Of a stretch of DNA of 56,835 nucleotides, positions 1-10,239 are shown piece by piece (the first letter of the stretch is position 1; the number at the start of each line of letters is the position of its first letter). The notes below the pieces were generated by a model that did not search any database, had not been told where the DNA came from, and saw only the letters and a program-made list of their open reading frames with translations. Position numbers and translations under genes: made by a program. This DNA is from Crocinitomicaceae bacterium (GTDB taxonomy: Bacteria; Bacteroidota; Bacteroidia; Flavobacteriales_D; Crocinitomicaceae). Location of the stretch: positions 1 to 56,835 of the forward strand of contig JAGNZC010000017.1 in assembly GCA_017984635.1 (NCBI GenBank), read 5' to 3'.

Positions 1-404
1 CCAGATTTTAATTCACGCAATTTTCGTTCTGGAATACTTGTTCCTTCTGGAAAAACAACCAACGTTTTTCCTTCTTCTAATTATTGATAACATGCTTCAA
101 ATGTATCAGCATTACTCACCCCTTTTATTTTCCCATCCACCTGCCGATTGATTGGAATCATGTTTAAACTTTTTAGAATTTTACGTTTCAATGGAGAGTT
201 AAAAAAAGTGCTTTTGGCCATGAAATAAATTGGTTTAGGACAGGCATAACCTATCATCCAAGCATCCATCAAGGTATTTGGATGATTAGAAATAATAATC
301 ATGGGGCCATCGTGATCCAAGGCATTGACATTTTTAACCGTAATTTCTTTGTAATAAATTTTTATGCCGAGACCAACAAGTAAACGCAGTATTCTGTATA
401 TCAT
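1..404 (-). pseudogene. PlsC-like 1-acylglycerol-3-phosphate acyltransferase, interrupted by an in-frame stop and cut by the window edge
   Basis: From ATG 404 the frame encodes a lysophospholipid acyltransferase-type protein: the His/Asp block reads NHPNTLMDAW and is followed by YFMAKSTFFNS and LNMIPINR. After FEACYQ a TAA stop lies at 81-83, but the same frame resumes at once with LEEGKTLVVFPEGTS, the conserved FPEG block, and stays open to base 1. The stop therefore cuts between the catalytic His/Asp block and the FPEG substrate block. Where the stop lies the family usually has a hydrophobic residue, so a Leu TTA to TAA change is a simple explanation (inference). Such enzymes acylate lysophosphatidate at the inner membrane. 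A start at 488 would add 28 residues unlike the family. A sequencing error is possible. Confidence 0.8.
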
Positions 405-543
405 TGAGCAATTGTTATTTTTCGAAAGTACGAATATTTTGAAAATGGAGGAATGATAAGATTGGTTTTTGTTTTTAAGCAAGCGCAAAAACCTGATTTC
501 AAATTTTTCTTCTTACTTTTTTAAGCAAAAAAGTATGCAACTG

Positions 544-565
544 AACGAAGTGACCTCACAAATTC
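544..565 (+). repeat. Left arm of a 22-bp inverted repeat flanking the repeat block
   Basis: The reverse complement of this 22-mer matches 1611-1632 at 21 of 22 positions; the one difference is at 1622. The arms lie outside both 406-bp repeats and are 1,045 bp apart, as the terminal inverted repeats of an element would be. I see no convincing target-site duplication next to them. Confidence 0.8.
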
Positions 566-599
566 CATAAAAAATAAACATTCATTTGTAAAAAGCTTT

Positions 600-1005
600 T
601 TTCAAATTTCCCGAGGATTTTTTTCATTTCACTGCGTTGCATGAAAACCGCCGGTTCCGCATTGCTTCATGCTCATCCCTGATCAGCCAATGCTAGCGCA
701 TTGGCTTGGGCGCAATTACGCATGCTACACGGCTAAATCTTGGAAAATTTAGGGGTATCCGCACTGGCGGGTTGGAAAGAGTTCTTCGCTCGAAGATCGA
801 ACTTTCTTAGCTCGAAGTGCAAATTAAAGAATCAACGCATATTCTATGAAGCAACAGAGAAGTGAGGAATAGAAAAAACTCAGTTGCGTCTCGTTGCACG
901 ATTGGCGCTTGCGTCTGTAAAACAACGCAGGAAGTTTTGCACCTACAATCGTAGCAACGCAGCCACTGTGTTTTTTCCCGAACGGCTTGTTGCTTCTTGA
1001 TTTTT
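600..1005 (+). repeat. 406-bp direct repeat, copy 1
   Basis: This aligns almost without gaps to 1177-1582. It contains a 9-bp-stem hairpin at 685-706 (loop TAGC), a small perfect hairpin at 783-796 (TCTTCG-ct-CGAAGA), and near its ends the short inverted pair CTGCGTTGC (632-640) and GCAACGCAG (954-962). No frame is kept open across both copies, so a structural or non-coding role is more likely than a gene. Confidence 0.85.
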
Positions 1006-1052
1006 GTATTACTTTTTATCAAGAAAAAGTAATGAAAATAAAGCGTCGCTTA

Positions 1053-1109
1053 AAAACCACCGATTCCGCATTGCTCCATGCTCATCCCTGATCAGCCAAT
1101 GCTATCGCA
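1053..1109 (+). repeat. Truncated third copy of the 406-bp repeat
   Basis: This 57-bp stretch matches roughly the segments 643-700 of copy 1 and 1220-1277 of copy 2 (AAAACCACCGATTCCGCATTG and onward) and breaks off inside the main hairpin. It lies between the two full copies, which suggests repeated insertion or unequal recombination. Confidence 0.75.
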
Positions 1110-1176
1110 ATATTTTTTCTTTTTTACCTTCGGTGCTGCTTCGCGGTCCGTAGCAAAAAAAGAAACAAAAAGTGCA

Positions 1177-1582
1177 TTTCAAATTTTCCGAGGATTTTTT
1201 TCATTTCACTGCGTTGCATGAAAACCACCGATTCCGCATTGCTTCATGCTCATCCCTGATCAGCCAATGCTAGCGCATGGGCTTGGGCGCAATTACGCAT
1301 GCTACACGGCTAAATCTTGGAAAATTTAGGGGTTCCCGCGCTGGCGGGTTGGAAAGAGTTCTTCGGTCGAAGATTGATCATTCTCCGCTCGAAGAGCAAA
1401 TTAAAGAATCAACGCGTATTCTATGAAGCAACAGAGAAGTGAGGAATAGAAAAAACTCAGTTGCGTTTCGTTGCACGATTGGCGCTTGCGTCTGTAAAAC
1501 GACGCAGGAAGTTTTGCACCTACAATCGAAGCAACGCAGTCACTGTGTTTTTTCCCGTACGGCTTGTTGCTTCTTGATTTTT
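1177..1582 (+). repeat. 406-bp direct repeat, copy 2
   Basis: The second full copy has the same length as copy 1 and only scattered substitutions. The terminal inverted pair is kept exactly (1209-1217 and 1531-1539). One small stem is longer here: CCCGC-gctg-GCGGG, where copy 1 has a T:G pair at the outer position. The TCTTCG/CGAAGA hairpin keeps its stem while its loop changes from ct to gt. The main 9-bp hairpin carries a mismatch here. Confidence 0.85.
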
Positions 1583-1610
1583 ACAAATAATGTAAATTGC
1601 TTTTTTATTT

Positions 1611-1632
1611 GAATTTGTGAGATCACTTCGTT
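1611..1632 (-). repeat. Right arm of the 22-bp inverted repeat
   Basis: This is the partner of 544-565 in inverted orientation, 21 of 22 bases complementary. Just outside it lies a 10-bp-stem hairpin (1640-1665), mirrored by the hairpin outside the left arm (514-535). Confidence 0.8.
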
Positions 1633-1745
1633 TAGTTTGTTTCTTTTGTATCAAGACAAAAGAAAAGAAAGAAAATTGGTTTTCTAGTTTTTGCACCTGT
1701 GCAAAAACGATTTCTACTATTATTTCAATATCATTTTTTCTTTCT

Positions 1746-1753
1746 TAAATTTG
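1746..1753 (+). promoter_or_regulatory. Candidate -7 promoter element of the pabB operon
   Basis: TAAATTTG matches the Bacteroidota -7 consensus TAnnTTTG. Only four bases separate it from the pabB ATG, so the transcript would begin at or almost at the start codon. No clear -33 TTTG is seen. Confidence 0.55.
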
Positions 1754-1757
1754 TCCT

Positions 1758-2951
1758 ATGGATGTCGCACCTATTGCTTATTTCAATTCTAATGACGGAA
1801 CAGGAATGTTTGCGTATGGCAAAGAATCCTTTATAGAACTTTCAAAAGGACTTGCAGACGTTCAATCGTTTATTGATCAACATGCTGGAAATTACGTTTT
1901 TGGCTGTCTATCTTATGATTTAAAAAATGAATTGTACGACCTAGAATCAAAGAATACGGATGAAATCAATTTCCCGACACTTCTGTTTTGGAAACCTTTA
2001 GTTGTTTTCGCGATAACAAAAAAAGGGATTTTACAAGTTCAAGGTAATCGTTCTAAGGACGCTGAATCGCATTTGTATGCTTTTTTAGCAAAAGAAACAA
2101 GTGATTGTGATCCGCTAACTAGTGTGTTTGAGCCACGTATTTCAAAAGAACAATACCTAGAAAACGTATTGAAAATTCAAGAACAAATTCAATATGGTAA
2201 TTCGTATGAAGTCAATTTTTGCCAAACATTTACAGCTGATAATTGCGAGATTGAGGATGCCGAACAACTATATTTCAACTTAAACACTATTACAAAAGCA
2301 CCCTTTTCTGCTTACATCGCTTGGGAGGAGTTTAACGTACTTTGTGGGAGTCCAGAACGTTATATTCAAAAAAAAGGAAATCAATTACGCTCACAACCGA
2401 TTAAAGGAACTGCACCTCGACATGCAGATGAGGAATTAGACAAAGCACTTATAAATAACTTGCAAACTAGTTCAAAAGAACGCGCTGAAAATACGATGAT
2501 TGTGGATTTAGTGCGAAATGATTTGGCTCGGATTGCTCAAAAAGACAGTGTTGAAGTGACTGAATTTTGCGGGGTTCATTCTTTTGCAACGGTTCACCAA
2601 CTTATTTCAACCGTTACCTGCGAATTAAAAGAAAACACTTCGTTTACAGACTGCCTAAAAGCAACTTTTCCAATGGGTTCGATGACAGGTGCTCCAAAGT
2701 TACGTACAATGGAAATCATTGAAAAGCACGAAAATTTTAAACGCGGTTTGTATGCGGGAAGTATTGGTTACATCGCACCAAATGGTGACTTTGATTTTAA
2801 TGTTGTGATTCGAAGTCTTTTGTACAATCAAAAATTTAAGACAGCTTCACTTTCTGTTGGCGGTGCCATTACAATTCAATCGAATCCAGAAGAAGAATAC
2901 CAAGAATGTTTGGTTAAAATTCAGCGCATCATGAATGGCTTACATGAATAA
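1758..2951 (+). CDS. pabB: Aminodeoxychorismate synthase component I
   Basis: It joins chorismate and ammonia, delivered by a glutamine amidotransferase partner, to give 4-amino-4-deoxychorismate, the precursor of p-aminobenzoate and folate, in the cytoplasm. The chorismate-binding domain carries SQPIKGTAPR (residues 212-221); Lys216 in PIKGT is the PabB signature, where anthranilate synthase TrpE has Ala. MIVDLVRNDLARIA and FPMGSMTGAPK (from residue 304) complete the active site, followed by GLYAGSIGYI. At 397 residues it is a compact component I with no fused PabC lyase. It heads an overlapping run pabB-tilS-rsmF-rdgB. The start is fixed by the first Met, four bases after a -7 promoter element. 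The amidotransferase and lyase genes are not in the window. Confidence 0.92.
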   Translation: MDVAPIAYFNSNDGTGMFAYGKESFIELSKGLADVQSFIDQHAGNYVFGCLSYDLKNELYDLESKNTDEINFPTLLFWKPLVVFAITKKGILQVQGNRSKDAESHLYAFLAKETSDCDPLTSVFEPRISKEQYLENVLKIQEQIQYGNSYEVNFCQTFTADNCEIEDAEQLYFNLNTITKAPFSAYIAWEEFNVLCGSPERYIQKKGNQLRSQPIKGTAPRHADEELDKALINNLQTSSKERAENTMIVDLVRNDLARIAQKDSVEVTEFCGVHSFATVHQLISTVTCELKENTSFTDCLKATFPMGSMTGAPKLRTMEIIEKHENFKRGLYAGSIGYIAPNGDFDFNVVIRSLLYNQKFKTASLSVGGAITIQSNPEEEYQECLVKIQRIMNGLHE

Positions 2952-3873
2952 AATTCACCAACATATTCAAGCCTTTACTGCCGAATTTAGCGCAGACAAA
3001 ACATATTATGTAGCGTGTAGTGGCGGTGTTGATTCAATGGTTTTAGTAACTGAATTATATCGTTTGGGTAAAAAAATACATGTATTACATGTCAATTATC
3101 ATTTGAGAGGCGAAGCTTCTAATTTAGACCAGCAAATTATTGAAGAATTTTGTAATCAGCATTCCATTCCCTGTTCTATTCATTCCGTTGAACTAAGCAA
3201 AGAACTTGAAAATGGTGGGAATTTACAAGATCTTGCTCGAAACGTACGCTATTCCTTTTTCAAAGAAAAAGCAGTTGCGCAGCCTTCCAAAATTGTATTA
3301 GCGCACCATACTGATGATCAAATTGAAACCTTTTTATTAAACATTGCTCGAAAAGCAGGAGTGATGGGACTGGCTTGTATGTTACCGGAACATGGGCAAA
3401 TCATTCGTCCACTTCTACCCTTTTCCAAAAAGGAAATTATCGAACATGCAAAAAAAGAAGGAATTGTTTGGCGAGAAGATGTTTCCAATCAAAGTAATAA
3501 ATACAGAAGAAATTCTTTGCGCAATGTTTTTATCCCAGCGATGGAAGCTCAATTTCCAGCATTCAAAGAAAATTGTTTGTATTTAATCGCGCAATTTCAA
3601 CGTAATCAATTGGAAATTGAACAAAAAATAAAAACATTGACCTATAAAATCCAGCAAGAAAACTTGTTGCTTTATACTGATTTTGATGCTCTTACAGAAG
3701 TAGAGCACATAGAATTATTGCGTCAATTAGCGATTCCATTTGGCTTTTTGAAAGAATTCAAGAAATTAAGAATGGCAGAAAATGGGAAACGCTTGCAATT
3801 AAAAAAAGCAAAGCAATTGGTAATCCGAACGAAAACAGGATTTAAATGGCAATTAAATGAAACAAATGACTAA
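2944..3873 (+). CDS. tilS: tRNA(Ile)-lysidine synthase, short form
   Basis: It attaches lysine to C34 of the minor tRNA-Ile (CAU anticodon), so that it reads AUA and is charged with Ile. The ATP-pyrophosphatase P-loop SGGVDS lies at residues 26-31, followed by the family blocks LHVNYHLRGEAS, LARNVRYSFF and LAHHTDDQIETFLLN. At about 309 residues it ends soon after the central domain and lacks the C-terminal domain of full-length bacterial enzymes (E. coli about 430), so it resembles the short form known from Aquifex. I prefer ATG 2944, which overlaps the pabB stop by 8 nt; ATG 2935 would add three residues. Confidence 0.9.
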   Translation: MNKIHQHIQAFTAEFSADKTYYVACSGGVDSMVLVTELYRLGKKIHVLHVNYHLRGEASNLDQQIIEEFCNQHSIPCSIHSVELSKELENGGNLQDLARNVRYSFFKEKAVAQPSKIVLAHHTDDQIETFLLNIARKAGVMGLACMLPEHGQIIRPLLPFSKKEIIEHAKKEGIVWREDVSNQSNKYRRNSLRNVFIPAMEAQFPAFKENCLYLIAQFQRNQLEIEQKIKTLTYKIQQENLLLYTDFDALTEVEHIELLRQLAIPFGFLKEFKKLRMAENGKRLQLKKAKQLVIRTKTGFKWQLNETND

Positions 3874-5203
3874 TTCACATCCATTTCCTGAAGCATTTAA
3901 ACAACGTGTGGAGAACGATCCGTTTTTAGGAACTCCTTTGCTGGAAGCATTGAATCAAACAGCACCAGTTTCCGTTCGTCTTCATCCATTGAAAAAAAAA
4001 CCCAAGTTAGATTTTAAAGAAGCAATTGATTGGTGTGAGCATGCTTTTTATTTAAATGAACGACCATCATTTACATTGGATCCATTGTTTCACGCAGGCT
4101 GTTATTATCCGCAAGAAGCAGGTTCGATGGTACTCGATACCGTTTTAAAACAATTGCCCTTGCCATCACAACCAAGCGTTTTAGATTTGTGTGCAGCTCC
4201 TGGTGGAAAAAGCACCTTGATTGCTTCATTCTTGAATAATAATGGATTATTAGTGAGCAATGAAGTGATACAGGCTCGTGCGCGAATTTTAACTGAAAAC
4301 ACGACAAAATGGGGATATACCAATACAGTTGTCACTAATAACGATCCAAAAGATTTCGAACGGTTAGAAGCCTTTTTTGATGTTATTGTTGTTGACGCTC
4401 CCTGTTCTGGTGAAGGAATGTTTCGAAAAGATTTAAAAGCACGCGATGAATGGTCGGAAGACAACGTGCAACTGTGTTCAAGTCGACAAAAAAGAATCGT
4501 TATGGACGTCTGGGATAGTTTAAAACCTGGAGGTTTTTTAATTTATTCTACCTGTACGTTTAATTCCTCCGAGAACGAAGATAACGTAAAATGGTATTCA
4601 GAAGAATTAGCTGCTGAAATCATCCAACTTGATATGCCTGCTCAACTTCAAAAAGGAAGAAATGACATTGGGTATTATTGCATCCCAGGAAAAACAAGTG
4701 CAGAAGGATTTTACATTGCTGTACTCCAAAAACAAATGGATACCCTTCCACGACTACGTTTTACACGAAAACCCTTGTTTAAAGTTCAAAAAGACTTGTT
4801 GGACAGTGAAAAATACATTAAACAAGAAGAAGGCACACTTTTAAATTGGAACGATAAATTACTCTACATTCCACAACAGTTGGAAGAACAAATGATGCAT
4901 GTACAGGCACAAATGCGGATTCAAAAAATGGGATTAATGTTTGGTGAAATTGCAAAAAAAGGCATCATTCCAAGTGAAGAATTAGCGTTAAATCCAACCC
5001 GTTTAATTCGATCGGAAACAATTGAATTAACAGAGCAAGAGGCATTGCGCTATTTACATGGTGATACTTTTCCATTAAATGGTCCACTCGGCTTCCAATT
5101 AGTCACCTATCAAAATGAAGCATTAGGATGGATAAAAAACATCGGTAATCGCTTCAATAATTTATATCCAAAAGAGTGGCGTATTCGCATGAATTTAAAA
5201 TAA
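3866..5203 (+). CDS. rsmF: NOL1/NOP2/Sun-family rRNA cytosine-C5 methyltransferase, RsmF-like
   Basis: A SAM-dependent RNA m5C methyltransferase, probably acting on 16S rRNA. Motif I VLDLCAAPGGKST binds SAM, DAPCSGEGMFRKD is motif IV with one conserved Cys, and YSTCTFNSSENED holds the second conserved Cys. PQEAGSMVLD precedes the SAM domain. A C-terminal region of about 150 residues follows the catalytic core, as in YebU/RsmF. Length is 445-448 residues. The start may be ATG 3866 (8-nt overlap with the tilS stop, like the tilS/pabB junction) or ATG 3857 (three residues more). The exact rRNA target cannot be read from the sequence. Confidence 0.85.
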   Translation: MTNSHPFPEAFKQRVENDPFLGTPLLEALNQTAPVSVRLHPLKKKPKLDFKEAIDWCEHAFYLNERPSFTLDPLFHAGCYYPQEAGSMVLDTVLKQLPLPSQPSVLDLCAAPGGKSTLIASFLNNNGLLVSNEVIQARARILTENTTKWGYTNTVVTNNDPKDFERLEAFFDVIVVDAPCSGEGMFRKDLKARDEWSEDNVQLCSSRQKRIVMDVWDSLKPGGFLIYSTCTFNSSENEDNVKWYSEELAAEIIQLDMPAQLQKGRNDIGYYCIPGKTSAEGFYIAVLQKQMDTLPRLRFTRKPLFKVQKDLLDSEKYIKQEEGTLLNWNDKLLYIPQQLEEQMMHVQAQMRIQKMGLMFGEIAKKGIIPSEELALNPTRLIRSETIELTEQEALRYLHGDTFPLNGPLGFQLVTYQNEALGWIKNIGNRFNNLYPKEWRIRMNLK

Positions 5204-5209
5204 TAAACC

Positions 5210-5794
5210 ATGAAATTAGTTTTCGCAACACACAATCACAACAAAGCACATGAAATCCAAGCGCTTTTGCCCCATTCGATAGAAATCGTAACACTCGATG
5301 AAATTCAATGTTTTGAAGAAATCCCTGAAACAGCAGTAACCTTAGAAGGAAATGCAAAAATGAAATCAGCGTATGTAGTCAATCAATTCAATTTCAATTG
5401 TTTTGCAGACGATACAGGATTAGAAATTGAAACATTGAACAACGAGCCAGGTGTGTATTCTGCTCGCTATGCTGGTGAAGAACGCGATCCTGAAAAAAAC
5501 ATGGCACTGGTTTTAGAGAAATTAGCGCATTCAACCAATAGAAAAGCACGTTTTAGAACAGTTATCAGTTTATATTGGGAAGGAGAATTCCATGAATTTG
5601 AAGGCATTGTTGATGGCGAAATTACCACTTCAAAAAGCGGTGCAAAAGGTTTTGGCTACGATCCAATTTTTAAACCCGAAAATAGTGACAAAACTTTTGC
5701 TGAAATGGATTTAACAGAAAAGAATAAAATGAGTCACCGTGCACGAGCATTTGAGAAAATGATTTCTTTTTTAAAAGAAGTGACAAATCAGTAA
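5210..5794 (+). CDS. rdgB: XTP/dITP diphosphatase (HAM1/RdgB family)
   Basis: It hydrolyses the non-canonical purine nucleotides XTP, ITP and dITP to monophosphates, keeping damaged bases out of DNA and RNA. Family marks in order: LVFATHNHNKAHEI at the N-terminus (nucleotide binding), CFADDTGLEIE (metal-binding acidic block), PGVYSARYAG, GFGYDPIF, and the C-terminal SHRARAF. At 194 residues it has the normal family length. It begins 6 nt after rsmF and ends the pabB operon; no clear terminator follows, and the icd promoter region comes next. Confidence 0.95.
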   Translation: MKLVFATHNHNKAHEIQALLPHSIEIVTLDEIQCFEEIPETAVTLEGNAKMKSAYVVNQFNFNCFADDTGLEIETLNNEPGVYSARYAGEERDPEKNMALVLEKLAHSTNRKARFRTVISLYWEGEFHEFEGIVDGEITTSKSGAKGFGYDPIFKPENSDKTFAEMDLTEKNKMSHRARAFEKMISFLKEVTNQ

Positions 5795-5863
5795 ATCCAA
5801 CTATATAAAATTAACATATTTATCAAAAATAACTCCCTTTTTGACATGTTAAAACTACGATAA

Positions 5864-8152
<2,289 letters not shown>

Positions 8153-8171
8153 TAATTTATTCAACACATTG

Positions 8172-8203
8172 AAAAAGGCTTTATTTTTATAAAGTCTTTT
8201 TTT
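8172..8203 (+). terminator. Intrinsic terminator of icd
   Basis: An 8-bp stem (8177-8184 with 8189-8196, one G:U pair) with loop TTTT is followed by a run of seven T. It separates icd from the lipoprotein gene, which starts only 12 nt later. Confidence 0.8.
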
Positions 8204-8214
8204 ATTTTCTTTAA

Positions 8215-9606
8215 ATGATACGATTCATCCTTCTTCTTTTATTAAGTAGCTCGTTGTTAACGTCTTGTAAAACGATTCAACCTGTTCAGCCGAGTCAACA
8301 ACTTACTGAGAAACCTCAACTCGAGCAAGTCGAATCAACATTGTTTTTACCGATTAAACTTAACCTAAAACCCTACTTTACCCAAGTAGAAAAGGAATTA
8401 GATAAAACATTTAAAGGCCAAGACCAACAATGCGAGGGAATCAGTTACGATTATTATTTTGAACGTTCTCCCATTGAATTTTCTACTACTAAGAATTCCT
8501 TAAATTATGAAGTTGCCGGAAAATATTCCTTAAAATTGAACTTTTGTTCTAAATGCACCGATTTATTCAGTAAAAACAAACACTGTATAACGCCTAGAAT
8601 TTATGCGAGCTGTGGTGTAAATGAGCCCATGCGGAAAGTCGCTGTGGGTTATGCAACCACTTTTAAAATTTCACCCGATTTAAAATTGGTTACATCCACT
8701 GATTTACAAAAATTTGAAACCGTTGATCCATGCGAAATAACTTTATTTAATTACGATGCAACAAATCAAATTAAAAAGGAAGTCACTACCGTACTAAAAA
8801 AACTAGAACAAGATATAGATCAAAAAATTGGAGCGATTGATATTAAAAAAGAAATTCAACATTCTTGGAATGCGTTAAATCAAAACATTGCTTTAAATCA
8901 ATTTGGGTTTTTAAATTTTCAGCCAAAAACACTTTCAATTGGTGAAATAACCTTCAAAGATAACTATGCATTTTTTGAGATTGGTTTAAATGTGCAACCA
9001 AAAATCACTTCAATTCCTGAAATCAAACCAGCGTTATCCAAACCAATTGTAAGCAAACACCAGCAAAAAGATGGTTTTGATTTAACAGTTGACATTTTAG
9101 CAAAATACGATTCATTGAGTTCTATTTTAACACAACAACTAAAAGGTCAGAAAATTAATATTAAAAGCAAATTTATCGTATTAACCAACATTGAAATTAA
9201 TAGTGCGCAGCAGAATCAATTGAACTTTAAAGTTGATTTTAATGGTTTTCGTTCAGGCACCTTGTACTTACATGGTACACCTAATTACGATGTTACCAAT
9301 CAAACGATTTCTTTTCCCGATTTAGAATTTGACTTAGCCACAAAAGATGCATTATTGAAATCCGCTAAATGGTTGTTCAATAGTAAAATAACGCAACTAT
9401 TAAGAGCTAAATCAAATGTTGATATAAAAGGTTATTTAGACATCGCAAAAAAAGAATTAGAAAAGCAATTGAACAATGAAATAAGTAAAGGCGTTCAATT
9501 AAAAGGTAAAGTACACCACATTTCAATTGAAGCATTTTATCCAAGTGACTCAGAATTAATTTTACGTGCTAAAACGAACGGAAAGTTGAATCTTGAAATT
9601 GATTAA
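8215..9606 (+). CDS. Probable lipoprotein, DUF4403-like
   Basis: The N-terminus is a lipoprotein signal: a short basic start, a Leu-rich core and the lipobox LLTSC, with Cys18 as the likely lipidated residue. The mature part opens with STLFLPIKLNLKPYFTQVEK and resembles the DUF4403 family of Bacteroidota envelope proteins of about 460 residues, matching this length of 463; the family assignment is from memory and moderate. Four Cys occur near residues 110-145. The function is unknown. It lies directly behind the icd terminator with no recognisable promoter of its own, and faces the frr gene in convergent orientation. Confidence 0.7.
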   Translation: MIRFILLLLLSSSLLTSCKTIQPVQPSQQLTEKPQLEQVESTLFLPIKLNLKPYFTQVEKELDKTFKGQDQQCEGISYDYYFERSPIEFSTTKNSLNYEVAGKYSLKLNFCSKCTDLFSKNKHCITPRIYASCGVNEPMRKVAVGYATTFKISPDLKLVTSTDLQKFETVDPCEITLFNYDATNQIKKEVTTVLKKLEQDIDQKIGAIDIKKEIQHSWNALNQNIALNQFGFLNFQPKTLSIGEITFKDNYAFFEIGLNVQPKITSIPEIKPALSKPIVSKHQQKDGFDLTVDILAKYDSLSSILTQQLKGQKINIKSKFIVLTNIEINSAQQNQLNFKVDFNGFRSGTLYLHGTPNYDVTNQTISFPDLEFDLATKDALLKSAKWLFNSKITQLLRAKSNVDIKGYLDIAKKELEKQLNNEISKGVQLKGKVHHISIEAFYPSDSELILRAKTNGKLNLEID

Positions 9607-9610
9607 ACGA

Positions 9611-9636
9611 AAAAAAGCCCCAATAATTGGAGCTTT
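9611..9636 (-). terminator. Terminator of the pyrH-frr operon
   Basis: The inverted repeat AAAGC-c-CCAA / TTGG-a-GCTTT with a 3-nt loop is followed, read on the minus strand, by a T-run from the A6 tract at 9611-9616. It sits 20 bp past the frr stop and just past the lipoprotein stop. Confidence 0.7.
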
Positions 9637-9655
9637 ACAATAGTGTTTTATATTA

Positions 9656-10219
9656 TTAAATAGTCATGATTTCTTTTTCTTTCAAATCAAATTGATCATC
9701 TACTAATTTAATATAACTATTTGTGATGTTTTGAATTTCAGCTTCAGCATCTTTCGTCATATCCTCTGATAAACCATCTGCTTTTAAATCCTTTACCATA
9801 TCCAACGCGTCTTTACGATTGTTTCGCACACCAACTTTCGCGTTCTCAGCTTCTGATTTTGCACGTTTTACTAAATCTCTTCTGCGTTCTTCTGTTAATG
9901 GTGGAACAGATATAATCAATACTTCCCCGTTGTTTTGAGGAGCGAAACCTAAATTAGAATTGATAATTCCTTTTGCAATTTCATTTAAAAGCGGTTTTTC
10001 CCATGGTTGAACTGTAATTGTTCGTGCATCCATCGTGGAAATATTTGCTACTTGTTGAATCGGCGTTGGAGCACCATAATAATCAACCATAACACCATTT
10101 AACATAGAAGGTGTTGCTTTACCTGCACGGATTTTAACAAATTCATTTTCTAAGTGACTCAACGATTTCGCATTAGAAGATTTGAAATCATCGTATATCA
10201 TTTGTAAGTCTTCAATCAT
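9656..10219 (-). CDS. frr: Ribosome recycling factor
   Basis: It splits the post-termination ribosome together with EF-G. At 187 residues it has the typical length, with the family core in order: LENEFVKIRAGKATPSML, YYGAPTPIQQVANIS, TITVQPWEKPLL, NGEVLIISVPPLTEERRRDLVK and KVGVRNNRKDALD. It lies 20 nt downstream of pyrH, the usual pyrH-frr pairing, and is followed by a terminator. Confidence 0.97.
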   Translation of the reverse strand: MIEDLQMIYDDFKSSNAKSLSHLENEFVKIRAGKATPSMLNGVMVDYYGAPTPIQQVANISTMDARTITVQPWEKPLLNEIAKGIINSNLGFAPQNNGEVLIISVPPLTEERRRDLVKRAKSEAENAKVGVRNNRKDALDMVKDLKADGLSEDMTKDAEAEIQNITNSYIKLVDDQFDLKEKEIMTI

Positions 10220-10239
10220 ATTCTAAAGTTATTCAGTTA

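Larger units (their letters stand above)
489..1745. other. Gene-free, repeat- and hairpin-rich block of about 1.25 kb
   Basis: No credible coding region lies between the acyltransferase and pabB. The block holds two 406-bp direct repeats, a fragment of a third copy, a 22-bp inverted repeat near the outer edges, and perfect hairpins at 514-535 (loop AAGC), 1008-1033 and 1640-1665 (both with loop ATCAAG) and 1687-1708 (10-bp stem, 2-nt loop). The repeats look less AT-rich than the surroundings. A 71-codon minus-strand frame at 807-1022 lies inside repeat copy 1, resembles no protein I know and is not treated as a gene. The block may be a decayed or non-autonomous mobile element or a structured intergenic repeat family; I do not recognise it. 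Confidence 0.8.

Noticed and set aside
807..1022. A 71-codon minus-strand open frame in the repeat block
   Set aside because: It lies inside a 406-bp repeat and resembles no protein; the second copy shows no sign that this frame is maintained.
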